From an uncultured Kangiella sp. (GTDB lineage Bacteria > Pseudomonadota > Gammaproteobacteria > Enterobacterales > Kangiellaceae): a stretch of 64,000 nucleotides of DNA. The translations under genes and the position numbers were made by a program. Under the pieces are notes generated by a model. The model made no database searches. It was not told where the DNA came from and saw only the letters and a program-made list of their open reading frames with translations. Location of the stretch: contig CANNCW010000001.1 of NCBI GenBank assembly GCA_947503345.1, positions 806,001 to 870,000 of the forward strand, read 5' to 3'. Shown piece by piece: positions 27,511-36,188 of this stretch; within the stretch, counting starts at the first letter, position 1; every line of letters begins with the position of its first letter.

Positions 27511-28188
27511 TTAGGAGCTAAGTTGCTTTGTAAGATATTGACCTATGGCAACGATTTCAGGAGGACAAACGGCATGAGGCATGGGGTAGTCCTGCCATAA
27601 TACCTGGAATCCATTCTCAGTTAGGGTTTTGGCACTGAACTGAGCTCTTTGCATTGGAACTACAGGATCTTGTGAGCCATGAGCCATGAAAACGGCTGTA
27701 CCTAAATTGGCGTCTGTTTTTTCATCAGATAATAAATCTGCCATAGTAAGATAAGTCGAGAGGGCAATAATACCTGCAATTTTGAAGTCTAAACGGGTGG
27801 CAAGATGTAGAGCAACTGCGCCACCCTGAGAAAAGCCAGCCAGAACTATCTTGTTCGCAGGGATTCCAGCATCGAGTTCTGCTTGAATGAACTCCATTAT
27901 AAAACCAGCTGATTGTCGGACACCCTTTTGATCTTCACGCTCCGCTAGATCTGCGTTTCTAATATCATACCAAGCACGCATTGGGTAACCATTGTTTATG
28001 GTCACAGGCATTACAGGAGCATGAGGGAATATGAATTTAACTCCAAGCTCATCCGCTAACTGTAACTGGGGCACTATCGGTTCAAAGTCATGGCCATCAG
28101 CTCCAAGTCCGTGTAGCCAAATTACTGTGGCTTTATGAGTTGATTTAGGCTCGATAACAACGCTTGATAATAAATTAGAGTCTGACAT
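27511..28188 (-). CDS. Phospholipase/carboxylesterase family alpha/beta hydrolase
   Basis: A 225-residue cytoplasmic alpha/beta hydrolase of the acyl-protein-thioesterase/carboxylesterase group. The oxyanion segment is VIWLHGLGADGHDFEPIVPQL. The nucleophile elbow is AGFSQGGAVALHLA. The acid is in GSQDPVVPMQRA and the histidine in PMPHAVCPPEI, so the triad is complete. It is similar in length to Pseudomonas carboxylesterase EstB/Est2. It lies alone between algZ and cyaY, with short gaps. The natural ester is unknown. Confidence 0.88.
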   Translation of the reverse strand: MSDSNLLSSVVIEPKSTHKATVIWLHGLGADGHDFEPIVPQLQLADELGVKFIFPHAPVMPVTINNGYPMRAWYDIRNADLAEREDQKGVRQSAGFIMEFIQAELDAGIPANKIVLAGFSQGGAVALHLATRLDFKIAGIIALSTYLTMADLLSDEKTDANLGTAVFMAHGSQDPVVPMQRAQFSAKTLTENGFQVLWQDYPMPHAVCPPEIVAIGQYLTKQLSS

Positions 28189-28217
28189 ATTGATTAGATC
28201 GTTTGGATTGATTGGTA

Positions 28218-28559
28218 TTAGTCTTGATAGTCAAAGCTGAAATTCGCTTCGATCCCTGTTTGTTCGGTAAATACTCGATTAAATAGATCGGTTAAGGCTT
28301 CGCCACCACGATCAGTGATCCAATCGTTATCTTTCCAATCTAAATGATAGCCACCGCTTTTCGCGGCTAACCACAATTGTTGCAAAGGCTCTTGTTGGTT
28401 AAGAATTAACTTGCCACCAGCTCCTAGACAGATAGTTAAAATCCCGCCAGCCGATTCATAATCTAAGTCCATATCGGTTTCTTGGAGCATGTCTTCGATG
28501 GCTTCTTCGATAACTAGAAGAGTTTGCTCAATTTTTTGCTGGTATTCACGGTTATTCAT
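28218..28559 (-). CDS. cyaY: Frataxin homologue CyaY
   Basis: A 113-residue frataxin-like iron-binding modulator of iron-sulfur cluster assembly. The acidic first helix is visible (TLLVIEEAIEDMLQETDMDLDYE). It is followed by the beta-sheet segments GGILTICLGAGGKLILNQQEP, QLWLAAKSGGYHLDWKDNDW and the C-terminal helix GGEALTDLFNRVF. The start at 28559 is chosen from family length; an upstream in-frame start would add 32 residues lying across the divergent promoter. It diverges from lptM-dapF, the enteric order. Confidence 0.93.
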   Translation of the reverse strand: MNNREYQQKIEQTLLVIEEAIEDMLQETDMDLDYESAGGILTICLGAGGKLILNQQEPLQQLWLAAKSGGYHLDWKDNDWITDRGGEALTDLFNRVFTEQTGIEANFSFDYQD

Positions 28560-28668
28560 GAGGTTCGAAACTGGGTAATAAGATAGGTTAATTGTAAACT
28601 TATCTTGCAGATAATGCCAAGCTGTTGCAAGATATTGGCACTTGAAATTGGTCAATCGGCTGTTTGAA

Positions 28669-28809
28669 ATGAAGAAACCCTCAAAACAAGTTATTACTTT
28701 AGTGTCGACACTAATGATTAGCTTATTTATAGTGGCCTGTGGCCAAAAGGGACCATTGCGCCACCCTGACTCGCCAGCCTCATCCTTTCAAGCCAAAGAG
28801 TATAAATGA
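28669..28809 (+). CDS. lptM: LptM (YifL-like) small lipoprotein
   Basis: A 46-codon gene. A basic start and hydrophobic stretch (QVITLVSTLMISLFIVAC) lead to lipobox cysteine 24, followed by CGQKGPLRHP. The C-G-x-K-G-P-L motif right after the lipid cysteine is the hallmark of YifL/LptM, which assists maturation of the LPS translocon LptD. Its stop overlaps dapF by 4 bases (ATGA). Position between cyaY and dapF is the same as in E. coli. Confidence is high despite the small size because motif and context agree. Confidence 0.88.
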   Translation: MKKPSKQVITLVSTLMISLFIVACGQKGPLRHPDSPASSFQAKEYK

Positions 28810-29654
28810 GTATGCTATTACACTTTAGTAAAATGCACGGTATTGGCAATGATTTTATGGTGATTGATGGTATCAATCAGTCAGTGTTTTTAAATCAAGG
28901 ACAAATTAGTCAATTAGCCAATCGTAATTTTGGGATAGGTTTTGACCAACTTTTGATTATTGAACCTCCTCAGCATCCTGAAACAGATTTCCATTTTAGA
29001 ATATTCAACGCTGATGGTAGTGAGTCTGGTCATTGTGGGAATGGTGCACGTTGCGTTGCTAAGTATGTACGACAACGAGGATTAAGCTGGAAAACAGAAC
29101 TAAAATTATCGACTAGCACCAGCACTATCGTTGCGAAACTAGAAGATAATGGACTTGTTACTATTGATATGGGTGCGCCGAGATTTGAACCAAATCAAAT
29201 TCCACTACGATTTGCAGAGAAGTCCGAACTATATGGCTTAGAAGTTGATGGTGTGCGCTATCAAGTAGGAGCCTTGTCGATGGGCAACCCTCATTGCGTA
29301 ATAACTGTTGATGATGTGGATACAGTTGCAGTAGCAAAAATTGGTCAGGCAATGAGCCAACATCAATATTTTCCAGAACAAGCCAACGTTGGCTTTATGC
29401 AACTTATCGATAAAGGACATATTAAATTACGTGTCTTTGAGCGTGGTGTTGGCGAGACACTTGCTTGTGGAACAGGTGCATGTGCCGCTATGGTGGTTAG
29501 CCGTTTGCAGAATTTGACTGAGAATAAAGTGAAAGTTACGCTACCAGGTGGTAGTTTATGGATCCAATGGCAAGGGAATAAGTTGACTGATGGGGGAGCA
29601 GTGTCAATGACCGGGCCTGCGAAGTGGGTATTTGAAGGACAAATTGAACTATGA
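28806..29654 (+). CDS. dapF: Diaminopimelate epimerase
   Basis: Converts LL- to meso-diaminopimelate for lysine and peptidoglycan. It is 282 residues with both catalytic cysteines: SGHCGNGARC and TLACGTGACAA. FSKMHGIGNDFMVID opens the protein and MTGPAKWVFEG closes it, as expected. A second in-frame ATG two codons later is an equally possible start. Both its ends overlap neighbours by 4 bases (lptM upstream, the DUF484 gene downstream), so the block is a tight operon. Confidence 0.97.
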   Translation: MSMLLHFSKMHGIGNDFMVIDGINQSVFLNQGQISQLANRNFGIGFDQLLIIEPPQHPETDFHFRIFNADGSESGHCGNGARCVAKYVRQRGLSWKTELKLSTSTSTIVAKLEDNGLVTIDMGAPRFEPNQIPLRFAEKSELYGLEVDGVRYQVGALSMGNPHCVITVDDVDTVAVAKIGQAMSQHQYFPEQANVGFMQLIDKGHIKLRVFERGVGETLACGTGACAAMVVSRLQNLTENKVKVTLPGGSLWIQWQGNKLTDGGAVSMTGPAKWVFEGQIEL

Positions 29655-30334
29655 AGGCTGAAATGACATCATCTCGTAATATGATCATCGAACAGAAAAT
29701 TGTTGAGTATTTAGAGAAACATCCAGATTTTTTTAATCACTATAATGATCTACTTAATAAATTAGAATTGAATCATAACGTTTATGGATCGGTTTCTTTA
29801 GTAGAAAAACAAATATTAAATTTACGAGACCGCGAAGAAAAATTAAAACAAAAACTATCGATCTTAATGCAAACAGCTAATGATAATAGCGAGCTTTTAT
29901 TAAAAGCAACTGACTTAGCGACTTTGTTAATTGGAGCTCGTTCAGAGCAAGAGCTAATAGATTCTTTGCAAAAGAAAATGATTGAAGGTTTTGGTTTAGA
30001 TGCTTGTAAGATTTGGCTATTTGATGATAACGGAACCTTAAATCATGTAAGTTATGGAGATATCCACACTATCCAGCAACTTACCGATCAAAAATTTATA
30101 ACCAATGAGCCTGTTTGTGGTCGAGTTACAGACAGCACAGTGCAAATTTTTGATGGTGAAAAAAATATCCAGTCTTACGCTTTAATACCATTGGGGGAAG
30201 GAGCTGAAGTAGGGATTATTGCTTTAGGTTCTACAGATGCGAATTTATTTACCGCTGACTTAGGAACTTTATTTCTTCGTCTTATTGGCGATATTATGTT
30301 TGCCAGTATGGAGCAATATAGCAACCGATATTAA
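29651..30334 (+). CDS. DUF484 (YigA-like) GAF-fold protein
   Basis: A 227-residue cytoplasmic protein. The N-terminal helical region contains IVEYLEKHPDFFNHYNDLL, the DUF484 signature, then GSVSLVEKQILNLRDREEKLK coiled coil and a GAF-like sensor fold from about residue 85. It overlaps dapF by ATGA and precedes xerC by 5 bases, exactly the place of yigA in E. coli. The function is unknown. The fold and conserved linkage to xerC suggest a regulatory partner, but that is inference. Confidence 0.88.
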   Translation: MKAEMTSSRNMIIEQKIVEYLEKHPDFFNHYNDLLNKLELNHNVYGSVSLVEKQILNLRDREEKLKQKLSILMQTANDNSELLLKATDLATLLIGARSEQELIDSLQKKMIEGFGLDACKIWLFDDNGTLNHVSYGDIHTIQQLTDQKFITNEPVCGRVTDSTVQIFDGEKNIQSYALIPLGEGAEVGIIALGSTDANLFTADLGTLFLRLIGDIMFASMEQYSNRY

Positions 30335-30339
30335 TTACA

Positions 30340-31236
30340 ATGCAAGCCGACATAGATGCTTATCTTGATTATTTAAATTACCAGAAAAACTATTCTGAGC
30401 ATACGGTTTCAAATTATAAACGTCAGTTAAGAGCATTCAGGGATTATTGCCAACGAAAAGAACTTCAGGTTTACTCGCAAGTTACTTCTCAATCCATTCG
30501 ATTATTAGTTGCAGAGGCGCATCGTAAAGGCTCTTCTGCACCCTCAATTTCCTTGATGTTATCTGCAATAAGAAAATTTTTTGATTACCTTATTGCGAAT
30601 AAAAGAGCGCACGATAATCCAGCCAAAGGAGTGCAAGGTCCTAAGAAAGCAAAACGTTTACCAAAAAATATTGATGTAGACTCTTTAAGTCAGTTATTGG
30701 ATCAAATGCCTACCGATAATACTCTAGCAATTAGAGACAAAGCGATCATGGAGTTATTTTATAGTTCTGGAATTCGGCTAAGTGAGTTAGTTGGAATTGA
30801 TCTAACTGATTTAGATTTAGCTAGTGCCGAGTTGCGAGTTTTGGGAAAAGGAAACAAAGAGAGACAAGTGCCAATAGGTAGAACTGCTTCTTTAGCTATT
30901 ACCACTTGGTTAAAAGAAAGAACTGGCTTGCAAAAAAATAGCGATGAAAAAGCATTGTTCTTGAATAAAAATGGAACGCGATTTGGACAAAGGGGAATTC
31001 AACAGCGATTAGCACATTGGGGCAGGGTATTAGGATTAAATGATAGGCTGCATCCTCATAAATTGCGACACTCTTGTGCAACTCATGTTTTAGAGTCGTC
31101 CAGTGATTTAAGAGCCGTTCAAGAACTTTTAGGACATGCCAGTATTGCAACAACCCAAGTTTATACTCATTTAGATTTCCAGCACTTAGCTAAAACTTAT
31201 GATGCTGCACACCCAAGAGCAAAGAAAAAGAAGTGA
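30340..31236 (+). CDS. xerC: Site-specific tyrosine recombinase XerC
   Basis: A 298-residue recombinase that, with XerD, resolves chromosome dimers at dif. The SAM-like core-binding domain covers residues 1-90 (YLDYLNYQKNYSEHTVSNYK). The catalytic domain has Arg in YSSGIRLSEL, Lys in GKGNKERQVP, HPHKLRHSCATH with the His-x-x-Arg pair, LLGHASIATTQ and the nucleophile tyrosine in VYTHLDFQHL. All are intact. Its linkage to dapF, DUF484 and a HAD gene identifies XerC rather than an integron or phage integrase. Confidence 0.96.
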   Translation: MQADIDAYLDYLNYQKNYSEHTVSNYKRQLRAFRDYCQRKELQVYSQVTSQSIRLLVAEAHRKGSSAPSISLMLSAIRKFFDYLIANKRAHDNPAKGVQGPKKAKRLPKNIDVDSLSQLLDQMPTDNTLAIRDKAIMELFYSSGIRLSELVGIDLTDLDLASAELRVLGKGNKERQVPIGRTASLAITTWLKERTGLQKNSDEKALFLNKNGTRFGQRGIQQRLAHWGRVLGLNDRLHPHKLRHSCATHVLESSSDLRAVQELLGHASIATTQVYTHLDFQHLAKTYDAAHPRAKKKK

Positions 31237-31904
31237 TAACAATGGATGATTTTGAAACAATAGATTGGTCAAGTGTAAAAGTTATCAGCTTTGATCTTGA
31301 TGATACGCTTTGGGATAATTCTGGCGTTATTGAAAAATGTTTAACTGAATTATATCAATTCTTATCAGAGCATGAACCAAAAATAAAAAAACATTTCACT
31401 ATAGATTCAATGGAGCGAATCTCTGAACAGTTAATACAATTACAAAAACCAGAATATGAAAATATGACGGTTTTAAGAAAAGCCGTTATACGCCAAATGT
31501 TGACAGAGGTAGATGGAGACTTGTCATTAATAAATCCTGCATTTGCCGTCTTTTATCATTGGAGAAATCAAATTCAAGTACCAAAAGTAAGCCATCAAGT
31601 GCTTAGCCATTTGCAGAAGAAGTTTATATTAGTAGCAATTAGTAATGGTAATTCGAATTTAGCTAAAATAAATTTAGCTCATTATTTCAATAAACATTAT
31701 ATAGCTGGTATTCACGGCAGAGCTAAGCCTTCACCGGAAATGTTGCAAAAAGTATTAGAAAGTTTTGCAATATCTAATGAAGAAATGATTCATATTGGTG
31801 ATAACTATGAGACGGATATTATAAGCGCAAAGCAAACTAGGTGCTTATCTTTGCAATTGCATATAGAAAATATCCAAGAATTATTGAAAGTATCTCTACA
31901 TTAG
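31233..31904 (+). CDS. YigB-like HAD-family phosphatase
   Basis: A 223-residue haloacid-dehalogenase hydrolase. Motif I is ISFDLDDTLWDN, with the nucleophile aspartate. Motif II is the threonine/serine in VAISNGN. Motif III lysine is in GRAKPSPEM, and motif IV is HIGDNYETDI. Position after xerC and the sequence match YigB, an FMN phosphatase in E. coli. The GTG start overlaps the xerC stop (GTGA); ATG 31242 is an alternative. The stop end overlaps the convergent dehydrogenase by 9 bases. Confidence 0.87.
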   Translation: MITMDDFETIDWSSVKVISFDLDDTLWDNSGVIEKCLTELYQFLSEHEPKIKKHFTIDSMERISEQLIQLQKPEYENMTVLRKAVIRQMLTEVDGDLSLINPAFAVFYHWRNQIQVPKVSHQVLSHLQKKFILVAISNGNSNLAKINLAHYFNKHYIAGIHGRAKPSPEMLQKVLESFAISNEEMIHIGDNYETDIISAKQTRCLSLQLHIENIQELLKVSLH

Positions 31905-32846
31905 TCTCTGTAAATTAGACGCCATTTTGTTTATTAACCGGAGTTTTGCTTCTTGGCTTGCCCAGGCAATATGAGGGGTTATTACTAGATTAGGAAGTTC
32001 ATTCTTCAATAAAGGATTATTTGTTTCTGGTGGCTCATTAGTTAAAACATCAAGTGCCGCCCCAGCAATAACATTGTTCGCTAAAGCAAAGGCTAAATCT
32101 TGTTCGTTAATAATTGGGCCACGTGCGGTATTGATTAGGTAAGCATTTGGTTTCATCTTAGCTAGAAAATCTTTGTTCACTAAATCACGGGTATCATCTG
32201 AAAGTGGACAATGAAGGCTAATAAAGTCGGCTTTTGAAATAACTTCAAGTAAAGGAGTCTGGCTGTCACGGATTGGTCTATTCGGTAATTGCGCAAAGAT
32301 AACTTTCATATCAAAAGCCTTTGCCATAGTAGCCAACTTTTTACCAATATTACCTTGTCCAATGATAAGCAGCGTTTTATCCGCGACTTCGATAGTTGGG
32401 AAATCGGTTAGAGTAAAAATACGACTTTTTTGCCAAGCCCCAGATTTTACTAATGCATTGTGCTCTATCGTTCTCGTTGCAAAACTTAGAATAAACTGGA
32501 ATGCAAGTTGTGCCACAGGAAATGTAGAGTAGTCTTCGACGTTGAAGACTCTAATACCTAAATCTTCGCACGCGACTAGATCGACATTGTTCATTCCTGT
32601 TGCAGTGAGCTGGATGTATTTGAGTTGAGGAAGTTGCGAGAGTAATTCGCGATCTAAAATAACCTTATTAGTGATAATGACATCTGCACCCAGACAACGA
32701 ATGAGTCTTTCTTCGGGTAGAGTTAAGGCATAAATTTGAAATTCATCAAAGATATTTGCAATAGGACTAAGATCTATAAATCCAGTTTCAGTTGCTTGGC
32801 CTTGCCAATTACCTAATGTATCTGCGTCTAGTAAAACCGCTTTCAT
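31896..32846 (-). CDS. D-2-hydroxyacid dehydrogenase (glycerate/hydroxypyruvate type)
   Basis: A 316-residue NAD(P)-dependent dehydrogenase. The dinucleotide loop is LLIIGQGNIGKKLA. Catalytic Arg lies in the VNKDFLAKMKPNAYLINTARG region, Glu near NEPPETNNPLL and His in VITPHIAWAS. The N-terminal substrate domain includes IQLTATGMNNVDL, typical of glycerate and hydroxypyruvate reductases. The exact 2-hydroxyacid is not certain. With the next gene it interrupts the usual yigB-uvrD adjacency. Confidence 0.88.
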   Translation of the reverse strand: MKAVLLDADTLGNWQGQATETGFIDLSPIANIFDEFQIYALTLPEERLIRCLGADVIITNKVILDRELLSQLPQLKYIQLTATGMNNVDLVACEDLGIRVFNVEDYSTFPVAQLAFQFILSFATRTIEHNALVKSGAWQKSRIFTLTDFPTIEVADKTLLIIGQGNIGKKLATMAKAFDMKVIFAQLPNRPIRDSQTPLLEVISKADFISLHCPLSDDTRDLVNKDFLAKMKPNAYLINTARGPIINEQDLAFALANNVIAGAALDVLTNEPPETNNPLLKNELPNLVITPHIAWASQEAKLRLINKMASNLQRLM

Positions 32847-32855
32847 ACTTAATAT

Positions 32856-33623
32856 TTACCTAATAGAAAAAGAAAGTTTGCCCAATTGACCAAAGTCGGC
32901 ATCGTATTGACCGCGCTCGGCAGGGATCATTTTACCTAAAGCGCCAGTGATTAAGATGTCACCTTCTTTTAAGCTATAGCCTGACTTTATAAGTGTATTA
33001 ACTAACCAATGTAAAGCAACCATTTGATCACCCATGGCATCGGTTGCTTTACCTTTAATCAGGATCTGGCCATTGCGACTAAGCTGAGTTTGAATTTGGT
33101 TAATATTAATGTCACCAATAGACATTTTTGCGCCCACTAGAACTTGATTGGAAGCAACGTTGGTTTTGATTAATTCATGGCCAGTAACTGTCGAAATATC
33201 GGGATAATCTAAATTTGGTAGCTCAATAACAGGAACTACAGCTTCAATTAATTTATACAAATGCTGTGGCTTACTTAGAGTATGTTCTAGATCAGAGTTG
33301 ATAACAAAGCCAATTTCTGTCTCCAGCATAAGTTTTTTATAATTATTTAATTGATAAGTTTGTCGGCTATGAGAAAGTCCATCTTGGAATAAAACACCTG
33401 CCACTGGCTCTGCGACACCAAATTTAGTTTGTCCAGATTTGGAAGTGAGCCCAGCTTTGTAGCCGATGATTGGGCGATTTTTTTTAAGTACCTGTGCTTT
33501 TTGTATTTGATATGACTGTTCAATAACCCTAGCATGGTAGACATCAACAATGTGGGGTGGTGTATAACAGCTGGTTAAAAAAATAAAACCGAAAAACAGT
33601 AATAATTGAGGCGCTTTTTTCAT
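32856..33623 (-). CDS. Lipoprotein form of a 2-keto-4-pentenoate hydratase-family protein
   Basis: A 255-residue protein. It begins with a lipoprotein signal peptide (KKAPQLLLFFGFIFLTSC, lipid Cys19). The rest is a hydratase/decarboxylase fold: IIGYKAGLTSKSGQ near residue 55, the metal-site glutamates in MLETEIGFVI and VIELPNLDY, and the terminal GDILITGALGKMIPAERGQ. Such hydratases act on vinyl-pyruvate in aromatic meta-cleavage and are normally cytoplasmic. Export with an apparently intact metal site is unusual. The substrate and location (inner or outer membrane) are unknown. Confidence 0.78.
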   Translation of the reverse strand: MKKAPQLLLFFGFIFLTSCYTPPHIVDVYHARVIEQSYQIQKAQVLKKNRPIIGYKAGLTSKSGQTKFGVAEPVAGVLFQDGLSHSRQTYQLNNYKKLMLETEIGFVINSDLEHTLSKPQHLYKLIEAVVPVIELPNLDYPDISTVTGHELIKTNVASNQVLVGAKMSIGDININQIQTQLSRNGQILIKGKATDAMGDQMVALHWLVNTLIKSGYSLKEGDILITGALGKMIPAERGQYDADFGQLGKLSFSIR

Positions 33624-33661
33624 ACAATGAGCTCAAAGTAATTTTCCTAAGCATAACCTAA

Positions 33662-35836
33662 ATGGATGCCACCAGCATACTTGAAACGTTAAATGATCCA
33701 CAAAAAGAAGCGGTAACAGCCCCAAATAAAGGTCTATTGGTATTGGCAGGAGCTGGCTCCGGTAAAACTCGAGTATTAGTGCATCGGATTGCCTGGTTGG
33801 TTCAGGTTGAGAATATTTCGGCCCACGCGATTTTGGCAGTGACTTTTACCAATAAGGCTGCCCATGAGATGCGGGGTCGAGTCGAAGATATGCTTGCAAT
33901 GCCCGCACGTGGTATGTGGATTGGGACTTTTCATTCAATAGCCCATCGACTACTAAGAGCGCATTATAAGGATGCAGGTTTACCAGAAGGATTCCAGATC
34001 CTCGATTCGCAAGATCAGCTAAGAGTGATCAAGCGAGTCATGAAAGAATTGAATTTAGATGATAATGAATGGCCACCAAAACAGGCTCAATGGTATATCA
34101 ATGCTAAAAAGGACGAAGGGTTAAGACCAGGCAATATTCATCATCATGGTGATTTCTTTGTAAGCACCATGATTAAGGTTTACTACGCTTATGAAGAAGC
34201 TTGTAAAACCGCCGGTTTAGTCGATTTTAATGAGTTGCTTCTACGGGCTTATGAGCTTTGGGCAAATAATCCTACGCTATTAAAGCACTATCAAGAACGT
34301 TTTAAGCATATCTTGGTAGATGAATTTCAAGATACAAATCACATCCAATATGCTTGGATCCGGTTGCTAACACATGACAATAATCGAATAACGATAGTTG
34401 GCGATGACGATCAGTCTATTTATGGTTGGCGTGGCGCCAAAATTGAGAATATTCGTCAATTTGAAAATGACTTCCCCGATTGCAAGGTTTCTCGTTTAGA
34501 GCAAAATTATCGCTCCACTTCCACCATTCTAAAAGCTGCCAATGCGGTCATTGCCAATAATAATGATCGCATGGGAAAAAACTTATGGACCGAAGGGAAT
34601 CAAGGCGAGCCCATTGGTCTATACGCTGCTTTTAACGAGCAAGAGGAAGCGCGATTTGTTGCAGCGAGAATCCAAGATTGGGTTGAGCAAGGTAACTCTT
34701 ATAATGACATTGCGATTTTATATCGCTCCAACGCTCAATCACGTGTGTTAGAGGAGGCCATGTTATTAAAAGGGATTCCTTATCGGATTTATGGCGGTTT
34801 AAGATTCTTCGAGCGAGCTGAAGTAAAAGATACTTTGGCTTACTTACGTTTAATGACCAATCGAAATGATGATGCGTCTTTTGAACGAGTTGTTAATCAA
34901 CCAGCACGTGGCTTGGGGCAAAAGTCGGTGGATGCTATTCGTGAAATAGCCCGAAATGATCAATCTTCATTATGGCAAGCATCAGAGAAGATTGTCGAAG
35001 ATCAGCTTTTAACGCCTCGGGCTAAAAATGCTTTGGCGGGATTTATAAAACTGGTCAATGAGTTGGATTTTGATACACAAGAACTGGAGTTAGGTGAGCA
35101 AACTGAAATAGTAATTGAGCATTCGGGCTTGTTGGAGATGTATTCAAAAGAGAAAGGTGAAAAAGGGCAGGCCCGAAAAGAGAATTTGCAGGAATTAGTA
35201 AATGCAGCCAGAGAGTTTGATCCTGACGAAGCGATTCCAGAAGAGTTGCCTGATATGGATGAGCTCACGGCATTTCTATCGCACGCTTCGTTAGAAGCTG
35301 GCGAAACACAAGCGGAAGAATATCAAGAGTCTGTGCAAATGATGACTTTACATTCGGCAAAAGGGCTCGAGTTCCCATTAGTGTTTATTGCTGGTGTGGA
35401 GGAAAAGTTGTTCCCGCATCAAATGTCGATAGATGAGCCAGGCGGATTAGAAGAAGAAAGGCGTTTGGCCTATGTGGGTATTACTCGCGCTATGCAACAG
35501 CTATATTTGACCTATGCAGAAAAGCGACGTTTATTTGGTCGCGAAACCTATCCGCAAGTTTCACGTTTTGTTCGTGAAATTCCTTCGGATTTATTAAGCG
35601 AAGTTCGTCTAAATACTCAAGTACAAAGACCAGTATTCCAGAAAGAGTCACCTATTCGTAAAAAAGGTCCAGAGGGCTTTTATCTGGGGCAATTGGTTAA
35701 ACATCCTAAGTTCGGAACTGGGATTATTATTAATTATGAAGGCGATGGTCCTCAGGCTTCCGTTCAGATTAATTTTGAAAAAGAAGGATTGAAAAAATTA
35801 ATGGTTGCCTACGCTAAATTAGAGCCGATAAATTAA
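33662..35836 (+). CDS. uvrD: DNA helicase II
   Basis: A superfamily-1A 3'-5' helicase for mismatch and nucleotide-excision repair, 724 residues. Walker A is GAGSGKT at residues 30-36; motif Ia is TFTNKAAHEM; motif II is ILVDEFQDTN; motif III is IVGDDDQSIYGWRGA; motif IV is LEQNYRST; motif V is MTLHSAKGLEFPLVF; motif VI is VGITRAM. The C-terminal UvrD tail (GPEGFYLGQLVKHPKFGTG) is the Tudor-like RNA-polymerase-binding element, so this is UvrD rather than Rep. Confidence 0.97.
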   Translation: MDATSILETLNDPQKEAVTAPNKGLLVLAGAGSGKTRVLVHRIAWLVQVENISAHAILAVTFTNKAAHEMRGRVEDMLAMPARGMWIGTFHSIAHRLLRAHYKDAGLPEGFQILDSQDQLRVIKRVMKELNLDDNEWPPKQAQWYINAKKDEGLRPGNIHHHGDFFVSTMIKVYYAYEEACKTAGLVDFNELLLRAYELWANNPTLLKHYQERFKHILVDEFQDTNHIQYAWIRLLTHDNNRITIVGDDDQSIYGWRGAKIENIRQFENDFPDCKVSRLEQNYRSTSTILKAANAVIANNNDRMGKNLWTEGNQGEPIGLYAAFNEQEEARFVAARIQDWVEQGNSYNDIAILYRSNAQSRVLEEAMLLKGIPYRIYGGLRFFERAEVKDTLAYLRLMTNRNDDASFERVVNQPARGLGQKSVDAIREIARNDQSSLWQASEKIVEDQLLTPRAKNALAGFIKLVNELDFDTQELELGEQTEIVIEHSGLLEMYSKEKGEKGQARKENLQELVNAAREFDPDEAIPEELPDMDELTAFLSHASLEAGETQAEEYQESVQMMTLHSAKGLEFPLVFIAGVEEKLFPHQMSIDEPGGLEEERRLAYVGITRAMQQLYLTYAEKRRLFGRETYPQVSRFVREIPSDLLSEVRLNTQVQRPVFQKESPIRKKGPEGFYLGQLVKHPKFGTGIIINYEGDGPQASVQINFEKEGLKKLMVAYAKLEPIN

Positions 35837-36188
35837 AGACTCTCATTCGTGAAATAATCATCGAAAAGTTTACAAAATGAAACCTTGTTTGATACAAACC
35901 GATACATTTTGCTCTGACCACTTAACCCCTTTTTTGCTAAACCCTTGATTTTCAAGGGGTCAAAATCATAAGTAAAACTAATCCTTGCAATTATTAAAAA
36001 TAATAGTTGACGAGAATCTTTACAATTGATTAAATCTTAAAGTGAATAAAATCACAGGTCAGACCTCATTGCTATGGATCAAGCAATTAAGATTTATAGC
36101 CATGGGGTTTTTATGTTTACAGGAAGGGTTGGGTAGATTCTTTAGGTAAACTTGTGAAATAACTAATTAAATACGGGGTAGTATTTTA
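35837..36188 (+). other. Gene-free leader of the first subtilase
   Basis: 352 bases without a gene. It holds an imperfect hairpin (35942-35958, CCCTTGA / TCAAGGG) with no following T run, a promoter candidate at 36007-36035, a short palindrome AGGTC-A-GACCT at 36056-36066 just beyond the expected transcription start, and the GGGG ribosome-binding region directly before 36189. No convincing open frame or RNA was seen in the rest. Confidence 0.5.
36007..36035 (+). promoter_or_regulatory. Promoter candidate for the first subtilase
   Basis: TTGACG (36007-36012) and TTAAAT (36030-36035) are separated by 17 bases. Transcription would start near 36042 and leave a leader of about 145 bases. This is based on matches to the sigma-70 consensus only. 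Confidence 0.4.

Noticed and set aside
30340-31236. Phage or integron integrase marking a mobile island
   Set aside because: Gene order with dapF, DUF484 and the HAD gene identifies chromosomal XerC. No att sites, tRNA or phage genes flank it.
35942-35958. Terminator of uvrD
   Set aside because: The 7-bp hairpin has no T run afterwards and lies more than 100 bases from the stop codon, so I do not call it.
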